From positions 32,701 through 96,700 of the forward strand of contig CALJJQ010000014.1 of NCBI GenBank assembly GCA_937973965.1: DNA of 64,000 nt, given 5' to 3'. Below, piece by piece: positions 36,847 through 46,938 of the stretch. Below the pieces are notes generated by a model. It did not search any database, was not told where the DNA came from, and saw nothing but the letters and a program-made list of their open reading frames with translations. The stretch is from an uncultured Calothrix sp. Lineage in GTDB: Bacteria; Cyanobacteriota; Cyanobacteriia; Cyanobacteriales; Nostocaceae. The stretch's first letter is position 1. Each line of letters begins with the position of its first letter. Made by a program: the position numbers and the translations under genes.

Positions 36847-38124
36847 TTAAATCAAAATAATCGAAACCCCAATTCCTGCCAAGATAATTAAAGTCAAATT
36901 ACCACCACCGACAAGATAATTATATTGATAATTATTTTGTTGATGGTTACGGCGTTGTTGCCAAGCCATGAGAGCAGGAATAATTCCCCCTAAAATGGAC
37001 ATGCTAAATGTACCTGCGTAATCAAGGGCGATAAAAAATAAATTGGGATTCAGATTTGATAGACCAATAGCTGGTAATAGGACAATCGAATAGGTGGATA
37101 GGCGATTTAATTGTAAACTGAAGCGATGATTTTTGATTTCTTGAGTGATATCTTGCCAATAATCAATTAATCCGTACACAAAGCCGATAAATGAGGTGAC
37201 AATGGCAAACTCAGAAAACAATGAAACTAAAATCCCTAACCATTCTCCCGCATTTCCACTTCTTAATATTTGCAAAGGGTCAAATTGATTCTGGGACTGC
37301 CATAAATCGGGACTCACACTTGCTAAAATCGCCCCATTCCACACTAAAAACATCAGCATAGGAATAGCCGAACCCAGAACTATTGATTGACGGATTTTGC
37401 TGATATCACCTTCTAATTGCACCACTACTACCGGAATAATATTGTGGAAAAATAACGCTACCAACATGACAGAAACTGCTCCCGGTAGGGCAAACCAATC
37501 TTGTAATAGGAATTGAGCCGGATTAATTTGTTGACGAACTAATAATAATAATCCCAGAAAGGAAACAATCACAATTCCCACAAAGGCGCTATTGATTTTC
37601 TCAACGACTTTTTCCCGTAGTGAGTACAACATACCTCCAAAAATCACCACAAAAGCCGTCTTTCCCACCCAAATTGGTATTTTCTCCAGGGATAAAATCC
37701 TTGCTAAAGCTGCACTCAAAATATCCCCACCCTGGGAAATATAAGCCACAATTAAGGCATAATTCAAAAAAAGATATAGTATACCTGTTACTTGGGCAGC
37801 AAACTCTCCTAAAGTACCAGCTACCATTGTCCGCAAACCATTGCTAGCCTTCCCAGTACTGCGCATTCCATTAATAGCAACTTCGGCAATTAACAACGCC
37901 GAAACCACTACAAATCCCCAAACAGCAATCAATAGCACCGTTGAAGGCAAAATTCCCGAAGGGAGCGTCACCGCAGGTAAAGCCAAAATCCCCGCACCAA
38001 CCGTAGTCCCCGCAACTAATGCTACACTTCCCCACAAACTACCCGGTTGATGTTGTAGGCGACCGCTAACCAATTCTAAGTTAGAAAATAATCGATTTGG
38101 GTTGACTTGGGATACTTTCGCCAT
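36847..38124 (-). CDS. Aromatic amino acid permease-like transporter (Trp/Tyr permease family)
   Basis: A 425-residue integral membrane protein with about 11 helices. The first, SVALVAGTTVGAGILALPAVTLPSG, has the GTTVGAGILALP signature of the HAAAP/Trp_Tyr_perm family, where the glycine-rich break forms the substrate and ion site. Members are proton-coupled aromatic amino acid importers in the inner membrane. The N-terminal 30 residues are cytosolic and polar. The protein ends in a hydrophobic helix. It is monocistronic and convergent with the SH3 gene. Cyanobacterial substrates are not established. Confidence 0.87.
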   Translation of the reverse strand: MAKVSQVNPNRLFSNLELVSGRLQHQPGSLWGSVALVAGTTVGAGILALPAVTLPSGILPSTVLLIAVWGFVVVSALLIAEVAINGMRSTGKASNGLRTMVAGTLGEFAAQVTGILYLFLNYALIVAYISQGGDILSAALARILSLEKIPIWVGKTAFVVIFGGMLYSLREKVVEKINSAFVGIVIVSFLGLLLLVRQQINPAQFLLQDWFALPGAVSVMLVALFFHNIIPVVVVQLEGDISKIRQSIVLGSAIPMLMFLVWNGAILASVSPDLWQSQNQFDPLQILRSGNAGEWLGILVSLFSEFAIVTSFIGFVYGLIDYWQDITQEIKNHRFSLQLNRLSTYSIVLLPAIGLSNLNPNLFFIALDYAGTFSMSILGGIIPALMAWQQRRNHQQNNYQYNYLVGGGNLTLIILAGIGVSIILI

Positions 38125-38330
38125 ACTTAACTTGTTTGTGCTGATTTATTTTTTTATTGATATTTATTAATTCTAGTAAAGTAATTTTAACAAATTAGTC
38201 AAGTGATCCATTTTCACCAGAAGATGCACACTAATGTCATTTCACTAAAATTTTGATACATTTACTCCCCCTGCATCCCTAAAGGTATCAACTCCAAAGT
38301 GAAGCGGTATAACCTCTAATCACAATCACA

Positions 38331-38723
38331 ATGCTCAAGCGTCTAATTATTGAAATGGGTATGGGTATCGACCAGCACGGTCAAGAACCCACAGTTGCAG
38401 CAGCAAGAGCTGTCCGGAATGCGATCGCTCACAATGCTTTACCAGGAGTATGGGAGGTCGTGGGTTTAAGCGACCCGAACCAAATGGTTGTAGAGGTGAA
38501 AGTGGCTGTTCCCTATCCGGAGCAAGTCAGAGAAGATGAGGTTTTAGCCGTATTACCATTCGGTCAAAAAAAATTAATCGTCGAAACCGGGGGAATGGTT
38601 GTTGCAGGTCGGGCGATCGCTTCTCTCAATGATAAAAATGATGAAATGTTAATTGCCGTGGCAGCTGTGACAGTGTTTGTCGATGTGCCAACTTCAGAAG
38701 CAATAGATGTGCAGGGAAAATAG
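38331..38723 (+). CDS. Lin0512-family conserved hypothetical protein
   Basis: A 130-residue soluble protein with the family hallmark IIEMGMGIDQHGQEPTVAAARAVRNAI near the start, a repeated beta-alpha pattern (MVVEVKVAVPYPEQV, EVLAVLPFGQK) and GGMVVAGRAIASLNDKNDEM. The family, named after a Listeria protein, is widespread but has no assigned function; its fold is predicted to resemble a tandem stress-responsive or cyclotide-binding type only by analogy. It lies 76 bases upstream of trpD on the same strand and may be co-transcribed with it. Confidence 0.8.
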   Translation: MLKRLIIEMGMGIDQHGQEPTVAAARAVRNAIAHNALPGVWEVVGLSDPNQMVVEVKVAVPYPEQVREDEVLAVLPFGQKKLIVETGGMVVAGRAIASLNDKNDEMLIAVAAVTVFVDVPTSEAIDVQGK

Positions 38724-38799
38724 TGTGGAGGGCTTCTCGAAGAGTAATCCCAAACCCAAAATGGTATAATTTGGATTTTCTGTCGCCTGAAAATAGCCA

Positions 38800-39867
38800 A
38801 TGTCTAATTCCCCGATCCCATCTACCACAACCGCGAGCTGGTCAAATTTGCTACAGCAACTCCTGGATGGTCAATCCCTCACCCGTTCCCAAGCTAGTGA
38901 ATTAATGCAAGGTTGGTTAAGCGATGAAATTCCTCCGGCTTTGTCGGGAGCAATTTTAGTTGCAATTCAAACTAAGGGGGTGTCTGCGGATGAATTGGTG
39001 GGTATGGCACAGGTACTCCAATCCCAATCGGTTACTGTCCATACACAAACACGCCTCAAAGACAAGCCCGTTATAGACACTTGTGGAACTGGCGGTGATG
39101 GGGCTGCCACCTTTAATATATCCACAGCTGTTGCCTGTGTAGCTGCTGCTGCTGGCATTCCCGTTGCCAAGCATGGAAATCGTTCCGCATCAAGTCGGGT
39201 AGGCAGTGCAGATGTATTGGAGGCCCTGGGGATAAATTTGAATGCACCAAGTGAGAAGGTGGCTGCGGCTTTGGAGGAAATTGGAATTACATTTTTATTC
39301 GCTCCCGGTTGGCATCCAGCCTTAAAAAGCGTAGCTCCGGTGCGCAAATTATTAAAAATTCGTACAGTTTTTAACTTGCTTGGTCCTTTGGTTAATCCCC
39401 TTTCCCCGACAGCCCAGATTATTGGCGTTTATGACCCGAAATTAATTGGCACAATTGCCGAAGCTTTACAAGGATTGGGTAAACACCGAGCCTTTGTTCT
39501 CCACGGACGGGAAAAACTGGATGAGGCGGGACTAGCGGATATTACGGATGTGGCGGTATTAGCAGATAACCAAGTAACCCTGGAAACAATTAATCCCGCA
39601 GAAGTCGGGGTGGAGACAGCCCCAACAACAGCCCTTAAAGGCGGAGACATAGCAGAAAACGTCGCCATTCTGACTGCCGTATTGCAGGGTAGGGGAACAA
39701 CAGCCCAACAGGATGCGATCGCCCTAAATGCTTCTTTGGCATTACAAGTGGGTGGGGCGGTTCCCCTGTTGTCCCATCGCCAAGGGGTAGAATTGGCTAG
39801 GGAGATTCTGACAAGCGGCGCGGCTTGGGATAAACTTGAATGCTTGGCTGCGTTTCTGCGGAGTTAG
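38800..39867 (+). CDS. trpD: Anthranilate phosphoribosyltransferase
   Basis: A 355-residue enzyme of tryptophan synthesis that joins anthranilate to PRPP. Seen are the N-terminal helical domain ([20 protein letters not shown]), the PRPP diphosphate loop [14 protein letters not shown] (about 89-102), [21 protein letters not shown] and the [19 protein letters not shown] block with the second metal site later. Length is normal for cyanobacteria. The final 71 bases overlap the end of the convergent protease gene, so both C-termini are encoded on opposite strands of the same DNA. Confidence 0.96.
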   Translation: MSNSPIPSTTTASWSNLLQQLLDGQSLTRSQASELMQGWLSDEIPPALSGAILVAIQTKGVSADELVGMAQVLQSQSVTVHTQTRLKDKPVIDTCGTGGDGAATFNISTAVACVAAAAGIPVAKHGNRSASSRVGSADVLEALGINLNAPSEKVAAALEEIGITFLFAPGWHPALKSVAPVRKLLKIRTVFNLLGPLVNPLSPTAQIIGVYDPKLIGTIAEALQGLGKHRAFVLHGREKLDEAGLADITDVAVLADNQVTLETINPAEVGVETAPTTALKGGDIAENVAILTAVLQGRGTTAQQDAIALNASLALQVGGAVPLLSHRQGVELAREILTSGAAWDKLECLAAFLRS

Positions 39868-40933
39868 GGGGATCTTCTTTGCTGTGGGGGCGAAACTCAA
39901 CCACATGGCGGCGGATGGTTACATCATATCCATCAAAAAAATCATGGCCCAATAACCCGGTTTCCAAATCGTTACTGGCGATCGCCACCGCAGTTCGACC
40001 AACTCTGATACCGTTAGCTTCCATTGAGTTGACGTAGCCAATGGGAAATTCCACACCCTTAGCGCTAGCTGTATTCGCTTTCGAGATGGTGACGGGGACA
40101 ACCCGCAGTGCATCGGCCATACTTTGGGTAATTACCGTACCACTTGCCCCTGTATCCACAATCATTTCAAATTTTTGAGTACCGTTAAAAGTGACTTCAA
40201 TGACGGGAGTTCCACCAGCCCGACGTTTAATTGGGACACTAAAGACTTGAGTTTGTTGGGTATAAAATTTAGGAACCTGGGTGGATGGACTGGAACTGCG
40301 GATCAAAGTGACCGGTTGATTGGGGGTGGTTGCAGGTCTTGGTGTAACTGGAGCCAAATTTTCCTGGGTGACAACTTGGGAAACCGCAGGAGCAGGGTCG
40401 ATTGTTCTTGGAGAAGCAACCGCCACTGGTGGAACCGGAATCGGGACAGACCGCTCAGAAGTTGTACTAGATGGGGGAGCGGACTGGGATTGACTAGGAA
40501 CTTCAGCAACTTCCCTGATTGGGGGAGTGGGATTTTGGGCGCGTTTTTGCGCAGCCAGGGCTAAACGTTCATACTCCGCAATTTTAGTTTGGGAAATCCC
40601 GTAAAAAGGACTATTTTCTGCAATCAAACGTAACAAAGCGATCGCATCACGATATTGACTGGCTACCAACAACCAATCACTCGGGGAACGGGCAGATTGG
40701 TTGATACTGTGAGCGCCAGCTGCCTTATCTAAAGCGAGTTCAAAGGTATGGGCTTGATTCGGACCTGCGACCGGTTGAGGAGAGACAGGTGTAGCCTCAC
40801 TAGTAGTCGCAACAGACGGAACCGGAGAACTAACGTTAACTTGCCTTGCTTGCCGACATGCAACCGCCGAGGAAGAAACTGCGATCGCAATCATTAAAAT
40901 ACGCGTAGCACGAAAAATATATAATTGCTGCAT
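39797..40933 (-). CDS. Retropepsin-like aspartic protease lipoprotein
   Basis: About 378 residues. From ATG 40931-40933 the protein starts with a lipoprotein signal peptide, [19 protein letters not shown], and a lipobox-like SSAVAC, so it is probably lipid-anchored outside the cytoplasm. A helical segment (about 50-130) and a Pro/Ser/Thr linker (130-240) lead to a single aspartic-protease domain with [16 protein letters not shown] near 255 and the later [13 protein letters not shown] flap/second strand region. Single-domain proteins of this kind act as dimers. Substrate unknown. A longer start at 40993 exists but would place the signal peptide internally. The 3' end overlaps trpD by 71 bases. 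Confidence 0.82.
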   Translation of the reverse strand: MQQLYIFRATRILMIAIAVSSSAVACRQARQVNVSSPVPSVATTSEATPVSPQPVAGPNQAHTFELALDKAAGAHSINQSARSPSDWLLVASQYRDAIALLRLIAENSPFYGISQTKIAEYERLALAAQKRAQNPTPPIREVAEVPSQSQSAPPSSTTSERSVPIPVPPVAVASPRTIDPAPAVSQVVTQENLAPVTPRPATTPNQPVTLIRSSSPSTQVPKFYTQQTQVFSVPIKRRAGGTPVIEVTFNGTQKFEMIVDTGASGTVITQSMADALRVVPVTISKANTASAKGVEFPIGYVNSMEANGIRVGRTAVAIASNDLETGLLGHDFFDGYDVTIRRHVVEFRPHSKEDPPNSAETQPSIQVYPKPRRLSESP

Positions 40934-41220
40934 AATTAATAGGATTGTACCTGCCTGAGCGTTCCGAAATCCATCCATGTTTATTCCTAACAAATTAGGA
41001 TTTGGTGGATTTTAATTGATCCTCATCTCCCAAGTGTAGATAGTTTACGGCATAATGGTTCATCGAAGTCAAGAAATAACGGCCGTTAGGATGCAGGAGA
41101 CAGGAGACAGGAGATAAGTAATTGTTATTTGTTATTTATTACTTACTCCCCCAGTTCCCCCAACATCCCCAACTCCCCTGCTCCCCCACTCCCTACTCCC
41201 TACTCCCATACAAAAAACCT

Positions 41221-42375
41221 ATGCCTCTATCTGATGTAAACAAAGCCCTATTGGTGCTTGCCGATGGTAGTGTATATCGCGGATGGTCCTTTGGTGCTGC
41301 TGGCACTACCGTTGGCGAAGTTGTCTTTAATACTGGTATGACCGGATACCAGGAAGTCCTCACCGACCCTAGTTACTGCGGTCAAATTGTGATTTTTACC
41401 TATCCAGAATTGGGAAATACCGGTGTCAATCCTGAAGATGCCGAATCAACCCGTCCCCATGTACGTGGTGCGATCGCTCGGAATATTTGCCGTCGTCCCA
41501 GTAATTGGCGTTCCACCCAATCCCTGCCGGATTATCTCAAAACCCATCAAATCCCCGGTATTTACGGGATTGATACCCGCGCCCTCACCCGCAAAATTCG
41601 CCAAGTAGGAGCGATGAATGGGGCTATTTCCACAGAAATCAGCGACGAAGCGGAATTACTCGAACTTGTCCAAGCAGCACCAAGTATGAGTGGATTAAAC
41701 CTGGTTCGAGAAGTGTCTACACCCCAAACCTACGAATGGTCTGAAAAAACCCCTAGCGATTGGGAGTATCATTTAGCATCACCTAATTCCCCAGAATTTA
41801 CTGTGGTGGCACTGGATTTTGGGGTGAAACGCAATATCCTACGACGATTAGCCAGTCACGGATGTCGAGTCGTTGTTGTTCCCGCCAATACCAGTATTGA
41901 GGAAATTGAAAAATATAACCCCGACGGCATTTTTCTGTCCAATGGACCAGGAGACCCTGGAGCGGTGCAGGAAGGAATCGAAATCACCCGCAAATTACTC
42001 AACAGCGATCGCCCGATGTTTGGTATTTGTATGGGACATCAAATTCTCGGTCACGCTCTCGGGGCCAGTACCTACAAACTCAAATTTGGCCATCGCGGTT
42101 TAAATCAGCCCTGCGGTTTAACCCAACAAGTAGAAATTACGAGTCAAAACCACAGCTTTGCCATCGATCCCCAAACCCTACCAACTGAAGAGGTGGAAAT
42201 TAGTCATTTGAATTTGAATGACACCACCGTAGCTGGTATCCGCCACAAAAATTTACCCATATTTTCTGTTCAATACCACCCCGAAGCCAGTCCCGGTCCC
42301 CACGACGCAGATTATTTATTTGCCGAATTTGTCCAAGCCATGCGCACAGCCAAGAACAAACGGAATAACGAATAA
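41221..42375 (+). CDS. carA: Carbamoyl-phosphate synthase small (glutaminase) subunit
   Basis: A 384-residue protein that hydrolyses glutamine and feeds ammonia to CarB, for arginine and pyrimidine synthesis. The N-terminal domain begins [19 protein letters not shown] and includes [22 protein letters not shown]. The C-terminal class I amidotransferase has the nucleophile in [24 protein letters not shown], and the His/Glu pair in [13 protein letters not shown] use ATG 41221; a TTG 33 codons earlier lies in low-complexity C/T-rich sequence and is not credible. CarB is not adjacent, as usual in cyanobacteria. Confidence 0.97.
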   Translation: MPLSDVNKALLVLADGSVYRGWSFGAAGTTVGEVVFNTGMTGYQEVLTDPSYCGQIVIFTYPELGNTGVNPEDAESTRPHVRGAIARNICRRPSNWRSTQSLPDYLKTHQIPGIYGIDTRALTRKIRQVGAMNGAISTEISDEAELLELVQAAPSMSGLNLVREVSTPQTYEWSEKTPSDWEYHLASPNSPEFTVVALDFGVKRNILRRLASHGCRVVVVPANTSIEEIEKYNPDGIFLSNGPGDPGAVQEGIEITRKLLNSDRPMFGICMGHQILGHALGASTYKLKFGHRGLNQPCGLTQQVEITSQNHSFAIDPQTLPTEEVEISHLNLNDTTVAGIRHKNLPIFSVQYHPEASPGPHDADYLFAEFVQAMRTAKNKRNNE

Positions 42376-42526
42376 ATTGGCGACAAAAGGGAATTAGCAG
42401 TTAATATTTAACAGTTACTAATTACTAATTGTCTGTTACGTTCCCAAGTATCTCAAATTTTGTCAGCCATAATCATAGACAAGCCCAAGAAAAACTATGT
42501 ATAGTGGAACGTTTACTTTTATGAAG

Positions 42527-42540
42527 AGGAGGGAATTATA
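42527..42540 (+). promoter_or_regulatory. Shine-Dalgarno AGGAGG paired with ATA start codon
   Basis: AGGAGG at 42527-42532, then five bases, then ATA. The spacing is ideal for this codon and too long (29 bases) for GTG 42562, so it decides the start of the STAS gene. Confidence 0.6.
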
Positions 42541-42906
42541 GCTGAGTCACTGAATTTAACCGTGAGCCTGAGAGGTACTCGTGAAGTGCGGGATAACTAC
42601 CAGCTATTCCGCCTCACAGGATTATTAGATGCCTTTTCAGAGCCGACCTTTCGTAAGGTGATTGGTGCCAAAATCGAAGATGGGCCCAAAAATATTATTT
42701 TAGACCTGTCACAAATCGATTTTGTTGATAGTTCTGGTCTCGGTGCGCTTGTGCAACTAGCAAAACAGTCACAAACAGCCGAAGGAACTTTTCAAATCGT
42801 TACCAATGCCCGTGTCACCCAAACCGTTAAACTCGTTCGTTTAGAAAAATTTCTGGCGCTGCAAACTTCCGTGGAAGCGGCGTTGGAAAACCTTAAGTCG
42901 GCTTAA
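42538..42906 (+). CDS. STAS-domain anti-sigma factor antagonist-like protein, probable AUA start
   Basis: About 122 residues, a single STAS domain. Motifs: DNYQLFRLTGLLDAFSEPTF, the strand ILDLSQIDFVDSSGLGALVQLAKQ with the phosphorylatable serine region DSSG, and VKLVRLEKFLALQTS. Such proteins bind or release anti-sigma kinases in partner-switching regulation. The first ordinary start is GTG 42562, but a strong AGGAGG (42527-42532) lies five bases ahead of ATA 42538-42540, which opens the in-frame extension AESLNLTV before that GTG. I therefore propose AUA initiation, or a mutated ATG. A hairpin terminator follows the gene. Confidence 0.82.
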   Translation: MAESLNLTVSLRGTREVRDNYQLFRLTGLLDAFSEPTFRKVIGAKIEDGPKNIILDLSQIDFVDSSGLGALVQLAKQSQTAEGTFQIVTNARVTQTVKLVRLEKFLALQTSVEAALENLKSA

Positions 42907-42932
42907 TTGCTCGACAACATTCGTTTTGACCC

Positions 42933-42972
42933 AGCTATCCAGGTCTGTCCATCTGGATAGCTTAACTTTATT
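42933..42972 (+). terminator. Hairpin terminator after the STAS gene
   Basis: Perfect 10-bp arms AGCTATCCAG (42933-42942) and CTGGATAGCT (42953-42962) with a 10-base loop, followed by TAACTTTATTT. The T-run is interrupted, so efficiency is uncertain. Confidence 0.65.
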
Positions 42973-43472
42973 TAGCTGCGATCACGTAGCCGATGCCGAA
43001 AGTTTATCGTGAATACAGATAGGGAAAATTTATTGTACAATTGTGGGATTGCATAATATTTCCCGACCAAAGCCAAAGATTATTATCTATAATTCTCTCT
43101 AGTTGAGAGACTATGGCTTTGTTTGTGGATACAAACATCAGTGAAGAACTAATTCGGTTTTTCCTGTATATTTTGTATCTTATTGTCAAACAACCACACA
43201 AATGTGTGTTTAATCGCACATCTAGTCTTGTTTTAGATTGTATTTTATGCAATAAATAAAATTCACTGCATTACTTTTGACTGGTTTAATCGAATACAAT
43301 CTAGATTGCGATTAAATTTAATGCCAGCTTTATGTTTTATTCTCGCCAAATAGATAAAATTAGGAAATTACTATGTAGCCGCAAACCATTTGAATCACCC
43401 AAAGTGACAGCTTGCAGGTAGAATAAATATCTTCATGTATACAATGTCGATTGAATCCGTCAAAACTAACTT
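42973..43472. other. Gene-free gap upstream of Mini-RNase III
   Basis: AT-rich, no coding frame I would defend. A hairpin CTCTCTAGTTGAGAG at about 43096-43110 and a TACAAT hexamer near 43440, some 30 bases before the next start codon, may belong to its promoter. Confidence 0.45.
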
Positions 43473-43976
43473 GTGAGTTCAAACCAGGAGCCGCCATTAG
43501 ATCAGTGTCACGAGCCTGCTCAACTAGAATCAGCATTGATTAATGTGTTTCACGCGGCTGTTAATCAGAATCTGAATACACTGTATTTTCATAATTTGGA
43601 AAAGTCTGCACGTCTAGCAGAAATTCAGCGCCTATCACCATCGGCCTTAGCCTACATTGGTGATGCTGTTTATGAGCTCTACGTGCGTATATTTTTCTTG
43701 TCGCCGCCACGTAAACTAGGTATCTACCATCAATTAGTTGTGGCGCAAGTTTGTGCGGAAGCACAAGCATTACATTTGCAAAAATTGCTCCCCCATCTTC
43801 AGGAAGAAGAAAAAGACATTATTCGTCGGGGAAGGAATGCGGCCAATACTCGTCATAAACGAGTTCATGCAGAAACATACCAACAAGCAAGCGGTCTGGA
43901 AACCCTAATTGGTTATCTTTATCTCACTGATACTGAACGTTTGACAGAGTTATTAAAAAAGCTACATCTGGATTAG
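43473..43976 (+). CDS. mrnC: Mini-ribonuclease III
   Basis: A 167-residue RNase III-like nuclease without a double-stranded RNA-binding domain. The core begins LSPSALAYIGDAVYELYVRIFF with the metal-binding GDAVYE, then RNAANTRHKRVHAETYQQASGLETLIGYLYL, where the final Glu completes the active site. The enzyme matures 23S rRNA or trims structured RNA (in Bacillus, and reported in cyanobacteria). The first 45 residues are family-variable. Start GTG 43473 is the only in-frame candidate giving the full N-terminus. It precedes the rRNA methyltransferase gene on the same strand, a frequent cyanobacterial pairing. Confidence 0.93.
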   Translation: MSSNQEPPLDQCHEPAQLESALINVFHAAVNQNLNTLYFHNLEKSARLAEIQRLSPSALAYIGDAVYELYVRIFFLSPPRKLGIYHQLVVAQVCAEAQALHLQKLLPHLQEEEKDIIRRGRNAANTRHKRVHAETYQQASGLETLIGYLYLTDTERLTELLKKLHLD

Positions 43977-44102
43977 TAGCGTTAATTTTGTACCTTGAAT
44001 TCAGAACATATAACTGAGTGTTAAGCAAGGTGACTAGTTTAGTCGTGTCAATTAGTTTTGTCAGTTTTTGTTTTTTTCTAATAAGTAAATCTGATTATTC
44101 CT

Positions 44103-45107
44103 ATGTCTAATCCAATGCCAAATAAAACCAAAAAAATCAAGCCGATTGTGCCAGAATCTAAACGTACACAATCAGTAAAACTCAAAGGGAAACGGGTTGT
44201 TCCCGGAACTATACGTCCAGCGAAATCCATTGCACCAGTAGATCGCGATCGCAAATTTCATCCTAGTCCCCGTCCCCGTCGTTCCCCAGAACAATCCCTG
44301 ACCTTACCAAATCTGAATGAAGATCAAGATTTAATCTATGGTCGTCATCCGGTTTTAACAGCCCTAGAAGGGAAACGTCATCTAAATCGGATCTGGATTA
44401 CACCACGTCTGCGCTATGACCCCCGTTTCCACTCTTTAATATTGAGGGCTAAGGAAAATGGAACCGTAATTGATGAAGTTGAACCTCGGCGTTTAGATCA
44501 AATTACCGACCAAGCTAATCATCAAGGCGTTGCAGCTCAAGTTGCAGCCTATGATTATACAGACTTGACCAAATTAATCGAAACTGCCTTTACTGTCACC
44601 GATGCACCTGTAATTTTAGCAGCCGATGGTATTACCGATCCCCATAATTTAGGTGCTATCATTCGCACAGCCGAAGCCATCGGCGCACAGGGATTAATTA
44701 TTCCCCAGCGTCGCGCAGTGGGAATTACCTCAACCGTATTGAAGGTAGCAACTGGTGCATTAGAAAATTTTCCCGTCGCACGGGTGAATAATTTCAGCCA
44801 TGCTCTGGAGGAGTTGAAAGCGGCTGGATTTTGGATTTATGGTACAGCATCAGATGCCAGTGTACCCCTGCATACCGTTGATTTTACCAATGCCACCGAT
44901 GCCCGCAAGCGACCCACACCAATTGTGTTGGCAATCGGAGCCGAAGGGGAAGGTTTAAGTCTGCTGACACAACGTTGTTGCGATGTATTAGTGTCGATTC
45001 CCTTGACTGGTAAGACTCCTAGCCTAAATGCATCCGTAGCTGCGGGTATGGCGCTCTACGAAATTTATCGTCAACGCTGGGTAAATACCCTACATCTGGA
45101 TACATAA
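44103..45107 (+). CDS. rlmB: 23S rRNA (guanosine-2'-O-)-methyltransferase RlmB / TrmH family
   Basis: A 334-residue SPOUT methyltransferase. The first 75 residues are basic and disordered ([22 protein letters not shown]). The L30e-like substrate-binding domain starts [15 protein letters not shown], and the knotted catalytic domain shows [35 protein letters not shown]-like [11 protein letters not shown] and the terminal [22 protein letters not shown]. These are the three TrmH motifs that bind AdoMet. The likely product is Gm2251 in 23S rRNA. An alternative start is ATG 44115-44117. It follows Mini-RNase III by 126 bases, fitting an rRNA-maturation unit. Confidence 0.93.
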   Translation: MSNPMPNKTKKIKPIVPESKRTQSVKLKGKRVVPGTIRPAKSIAPVDRDRKFHPSPRPRRSPEQSLTLPNLNEDQDLIYGRHPVLTALEGKRHLNRIWITPRLRYDPRFHSLILRAKENGTVIDEVEPRRLDQITDQANHQGVAAQVAAYDYTDLTKLIETAFTVTDAPVILAADGITDPHNLGAIIRTAEAIGAQGLIIPQRRAVGITSTVLKVATGALENFPVARVNNFSHALEELKAAGFWIYGTASDASVPLHTVDFTNATDARKRPTPIVLAIGAEGEGLSLLTQRCCDVLVSIPLTGKTPSLNASVAAGMALYEIYRQRWVNTLHLDT

Positions 45108-45225
45108 GCGACAATATTGTGGAAAAATTTGGAGTAAAAGAGTATAAAGAATTGTAAATAGACACACAAAGTCAACATACACTTTTACTCTCCGTTCTCT
45201 ACTTTATAAAATGTTGGTGAAAACC

Positions 45226-45528
45226 ATGAAAAGCGTTTGGAATAGCTTCAAAGAAAAATTAGTTAACGTATTCCAAAATCTCGGCTTGGCCTGGTGGGTT
45301 GAGGTAGTCACGCAAAATCCTCGTTGCACCTACTACTTTGGACCATTTTTGAGTGCAGCCGAAGCTGAAACCGCTCGCGATGGCTATGTAGAAGATTTAG
45401 TTCAAGAAGGCGCGCAGGGGATTTCCACAAGCGTGAAACGCTGTAAGCCAGGTACATTGACAATAGCAGAAGACCTGGGGGAATTGATTGACCGTAAAGT
45501 AAAGCCTGTCTTTAGCGGTCAGATATAA
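45226..45528 (+). CDS. DUF1816 domain protein
   Basis: About 100 residues. The DUF1816 core is visible as LGLAWWVEVVTQNPRCTYYFGPFLSAAEAETARDGYVEDLVQEGAQGI, a domain common in cyanobacteria and related in pattern to short phycobilisome-linker-type segments, but without a proven function. ATG 45226 is preceded by GGTGA at six bases; ATG 45211 has no such site. It is on the same strand as rlmB, about 120 bases on. Confidence 0.82.
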   Translation: MKSVWNSFKEKLVNVFQNLGLAWWVEVVTQNPRCTYYFGPFLSAAEAETARDGYVEDLVQEGAQGISTSVKRCKPGTLTIAEDLGELIDRKVKPVFSGQI

Positions 45529-45671
45529 GTTTTGTTGACAAGTTAAGTGGGTAGATTCGATTCGTCGGTGGTGAAAAGGCGGATAAACATTGGGAATGCA
45601 CAAAAATATCTTAATCCTCCGTATTTAGTGTTCCTGATTAACGACCGTCTATTACGCCATTGTCTAGTCAC

Positions 45672-46526
45672 TTAACTCGAAGCAAAGTTTGAGGCTACTT
45701 CTGGGTAATCCTGGAGCCACTTCTCAATGTCCTCCAGCACTTGAGTCGGTATTTCCCAGGGGAACAAGTGGGCAGTTTGTGGATAACAAATCCATTGACT
45801 ATGGGGAATGTTTTCTGCGGTTTCCCGACTTGCTTGGGCAATAATGTGACGGTCTTGTTCACCTGCCATCAACAGGACTGGACATGTTATTTGTTTGAGG
45901 TCGGGAACGCGGTTATATCCAGAGCGAATCGCCATCATTAAAGCCCTGGTTGCACGAGGTGATGTTTGCAGGTAAGCAGGAATTGCAGCCTCAGCGATGT
46001 ATTTATAGGCGATCGCGTGGTGTTGTTGGATCAAATAGCGAAACAGCGATCGCTTACCAAAGGTTTCAATATTCCATTGCCAACCAGGACGAAGATAATT
46101 AATTACAGCCGCGATACCGGTATACAGATTATCTTGCCAGGAAACGGGGGGATGGTTACTACGGGGACGTGCTGCTGTTGCGATTAAAATCAAACCCGTC
46201 ACCTGTTCGGGAAAACGTAAAGCCAATTCCATCGCCAAAATTCCCCCCAGAGACCAGCCTAGCACTAGACATTTTTCCAGCCGATAGCGTTCCAGCAGCT
46301 GGGCTAAATCGTAAATATGTTTCTCCATGACAAAATCCTCACGGGTGCGACTTCTACCGTATCCCCGTAAATCCGGTGCAATCGTATAAAAGCGCTGCGA
46401 GAGGTGATTAGTAAATACATCCATGCTGGGACCAGAACCAGGATGACCGTGTAAGCACAGAAGGGGGTAGCCTTGACCTTTGGTATATGCGGTAAGTTGA
46501 AATTGTCGTGGTGCGGAATTTGGCAT
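45672..46526 (-). CDS. Alpha/beta-hydrolase fold protein
   Basis: A 284-residue hydrolase. HGHPGSGPSMDVF forms the oxyanion-hole loop (near residues 26-38), VLGWSLGGILAMELALRFPE carries the nucleophile elbow GWSLGG near residue 92, and the acid and histidine appear as MAGEQDRHII and TAHLFPWE. Such enzymes cleave esters, lactones or related bonds; substrate unknown. No signal peptide, so cytosolic. It is divergent from the following hypothetical gene, with only a few dozen bases between them. Confidence 0.88.
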   Translation of the reverse strand: MPNSAPRQFQLTAYTKGQGYPLLCLHGHPGSGPSMDVFTNHLSQRFYTIAPDLRGYGRSRTREDFVMEKHIYDLAQLLERYRLEKCLVLGWSLGGILAMELALRFPEQVTGLILIATAARPRSNHPPVSWQDNLYTGIAAVINYLRPGWQWNIETFGKRSLFRYLIQQHHAIAYKYIAEAAIPAYLQTSPRATRALMMAIRSGYNRVPDLKQITCPVLLMAGEQDRHIIAQASRETAENIPHSQWICYPQTAHLFPWEIPTQVLEDIEKWLQDYPEVASNFASS

Positions 46527-46593
46527 TGATTGAGTGATAATTTACAGCAGAATTCAAGAATACAGAATACAGGATATAAGGGTAAAAGCGGTT

Positions 46594-46938
46594 TTGAGCA
46601 AGTCTGGAAAAAGTTATTTAAAAAAGCAAAATATTCAATGTTATCGCATTGAAGAAATATCCGAACTTAAACAAACAAATAAAACAAAATCTCCAAATCA
46701 TCAGAATACTCAAAGTTCCCCAAAATCTACGGATACTCTTATCTCGAAAATTATCAACCATCTTTCCAAAATCACTCAGAATTCCCGTCCGAAAACCAGA
46801 AGTTCATTACGGCAATATATCAAATCCCTATTAAGGTCGCACCAACTAGGGGAAAAACAAATCGATGCAATTATTGAAACCTTATTTTCGGAAAATAAGC
46901 TGAGTGAAGTCAGTAATCGCCTAGTTTATCAGTTTTAG
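46594..46938 (+). CDS. Hypothetical basic protein
   Basis: About 114 residues from TTG 46594, or 134 from GTG 46534. The extra 20 codons come from repetitive AGAATACAG sequence, so I prefer the shorter form. The N-terminal part reads SKSGKSYLKKQNIQCYRIEEISELKQ. A Lys/Ser/Asn-rich linker follows, then a compact helical end, RPKTRSSLRQYIKSLL, with EKQIDAIIETLFSENKLSEVSNRLVYQF. That end looks like a small winged-helix-type module seen at the C-terminus of some cyanobacterial NYN-nuclease proteins, but this is a guess. No function assigned. Confidence 0.5.
   Translation: MSKSGKSYLKKQNIQCYRIEEISELKQTNKTKSPNHQNTQSSPKSTDTLISKIINHLSKITQNSRPKTRSSLRQYIKSLLRSHQLGEKQIDAIIETLFSENKLSEVSNRLVYQF

Noticed and set aside
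43004..43252. 82-codon minus-strand frame after the STAS gene
   Set aside because: No family, no ribosome site, poor composition; probably chance.
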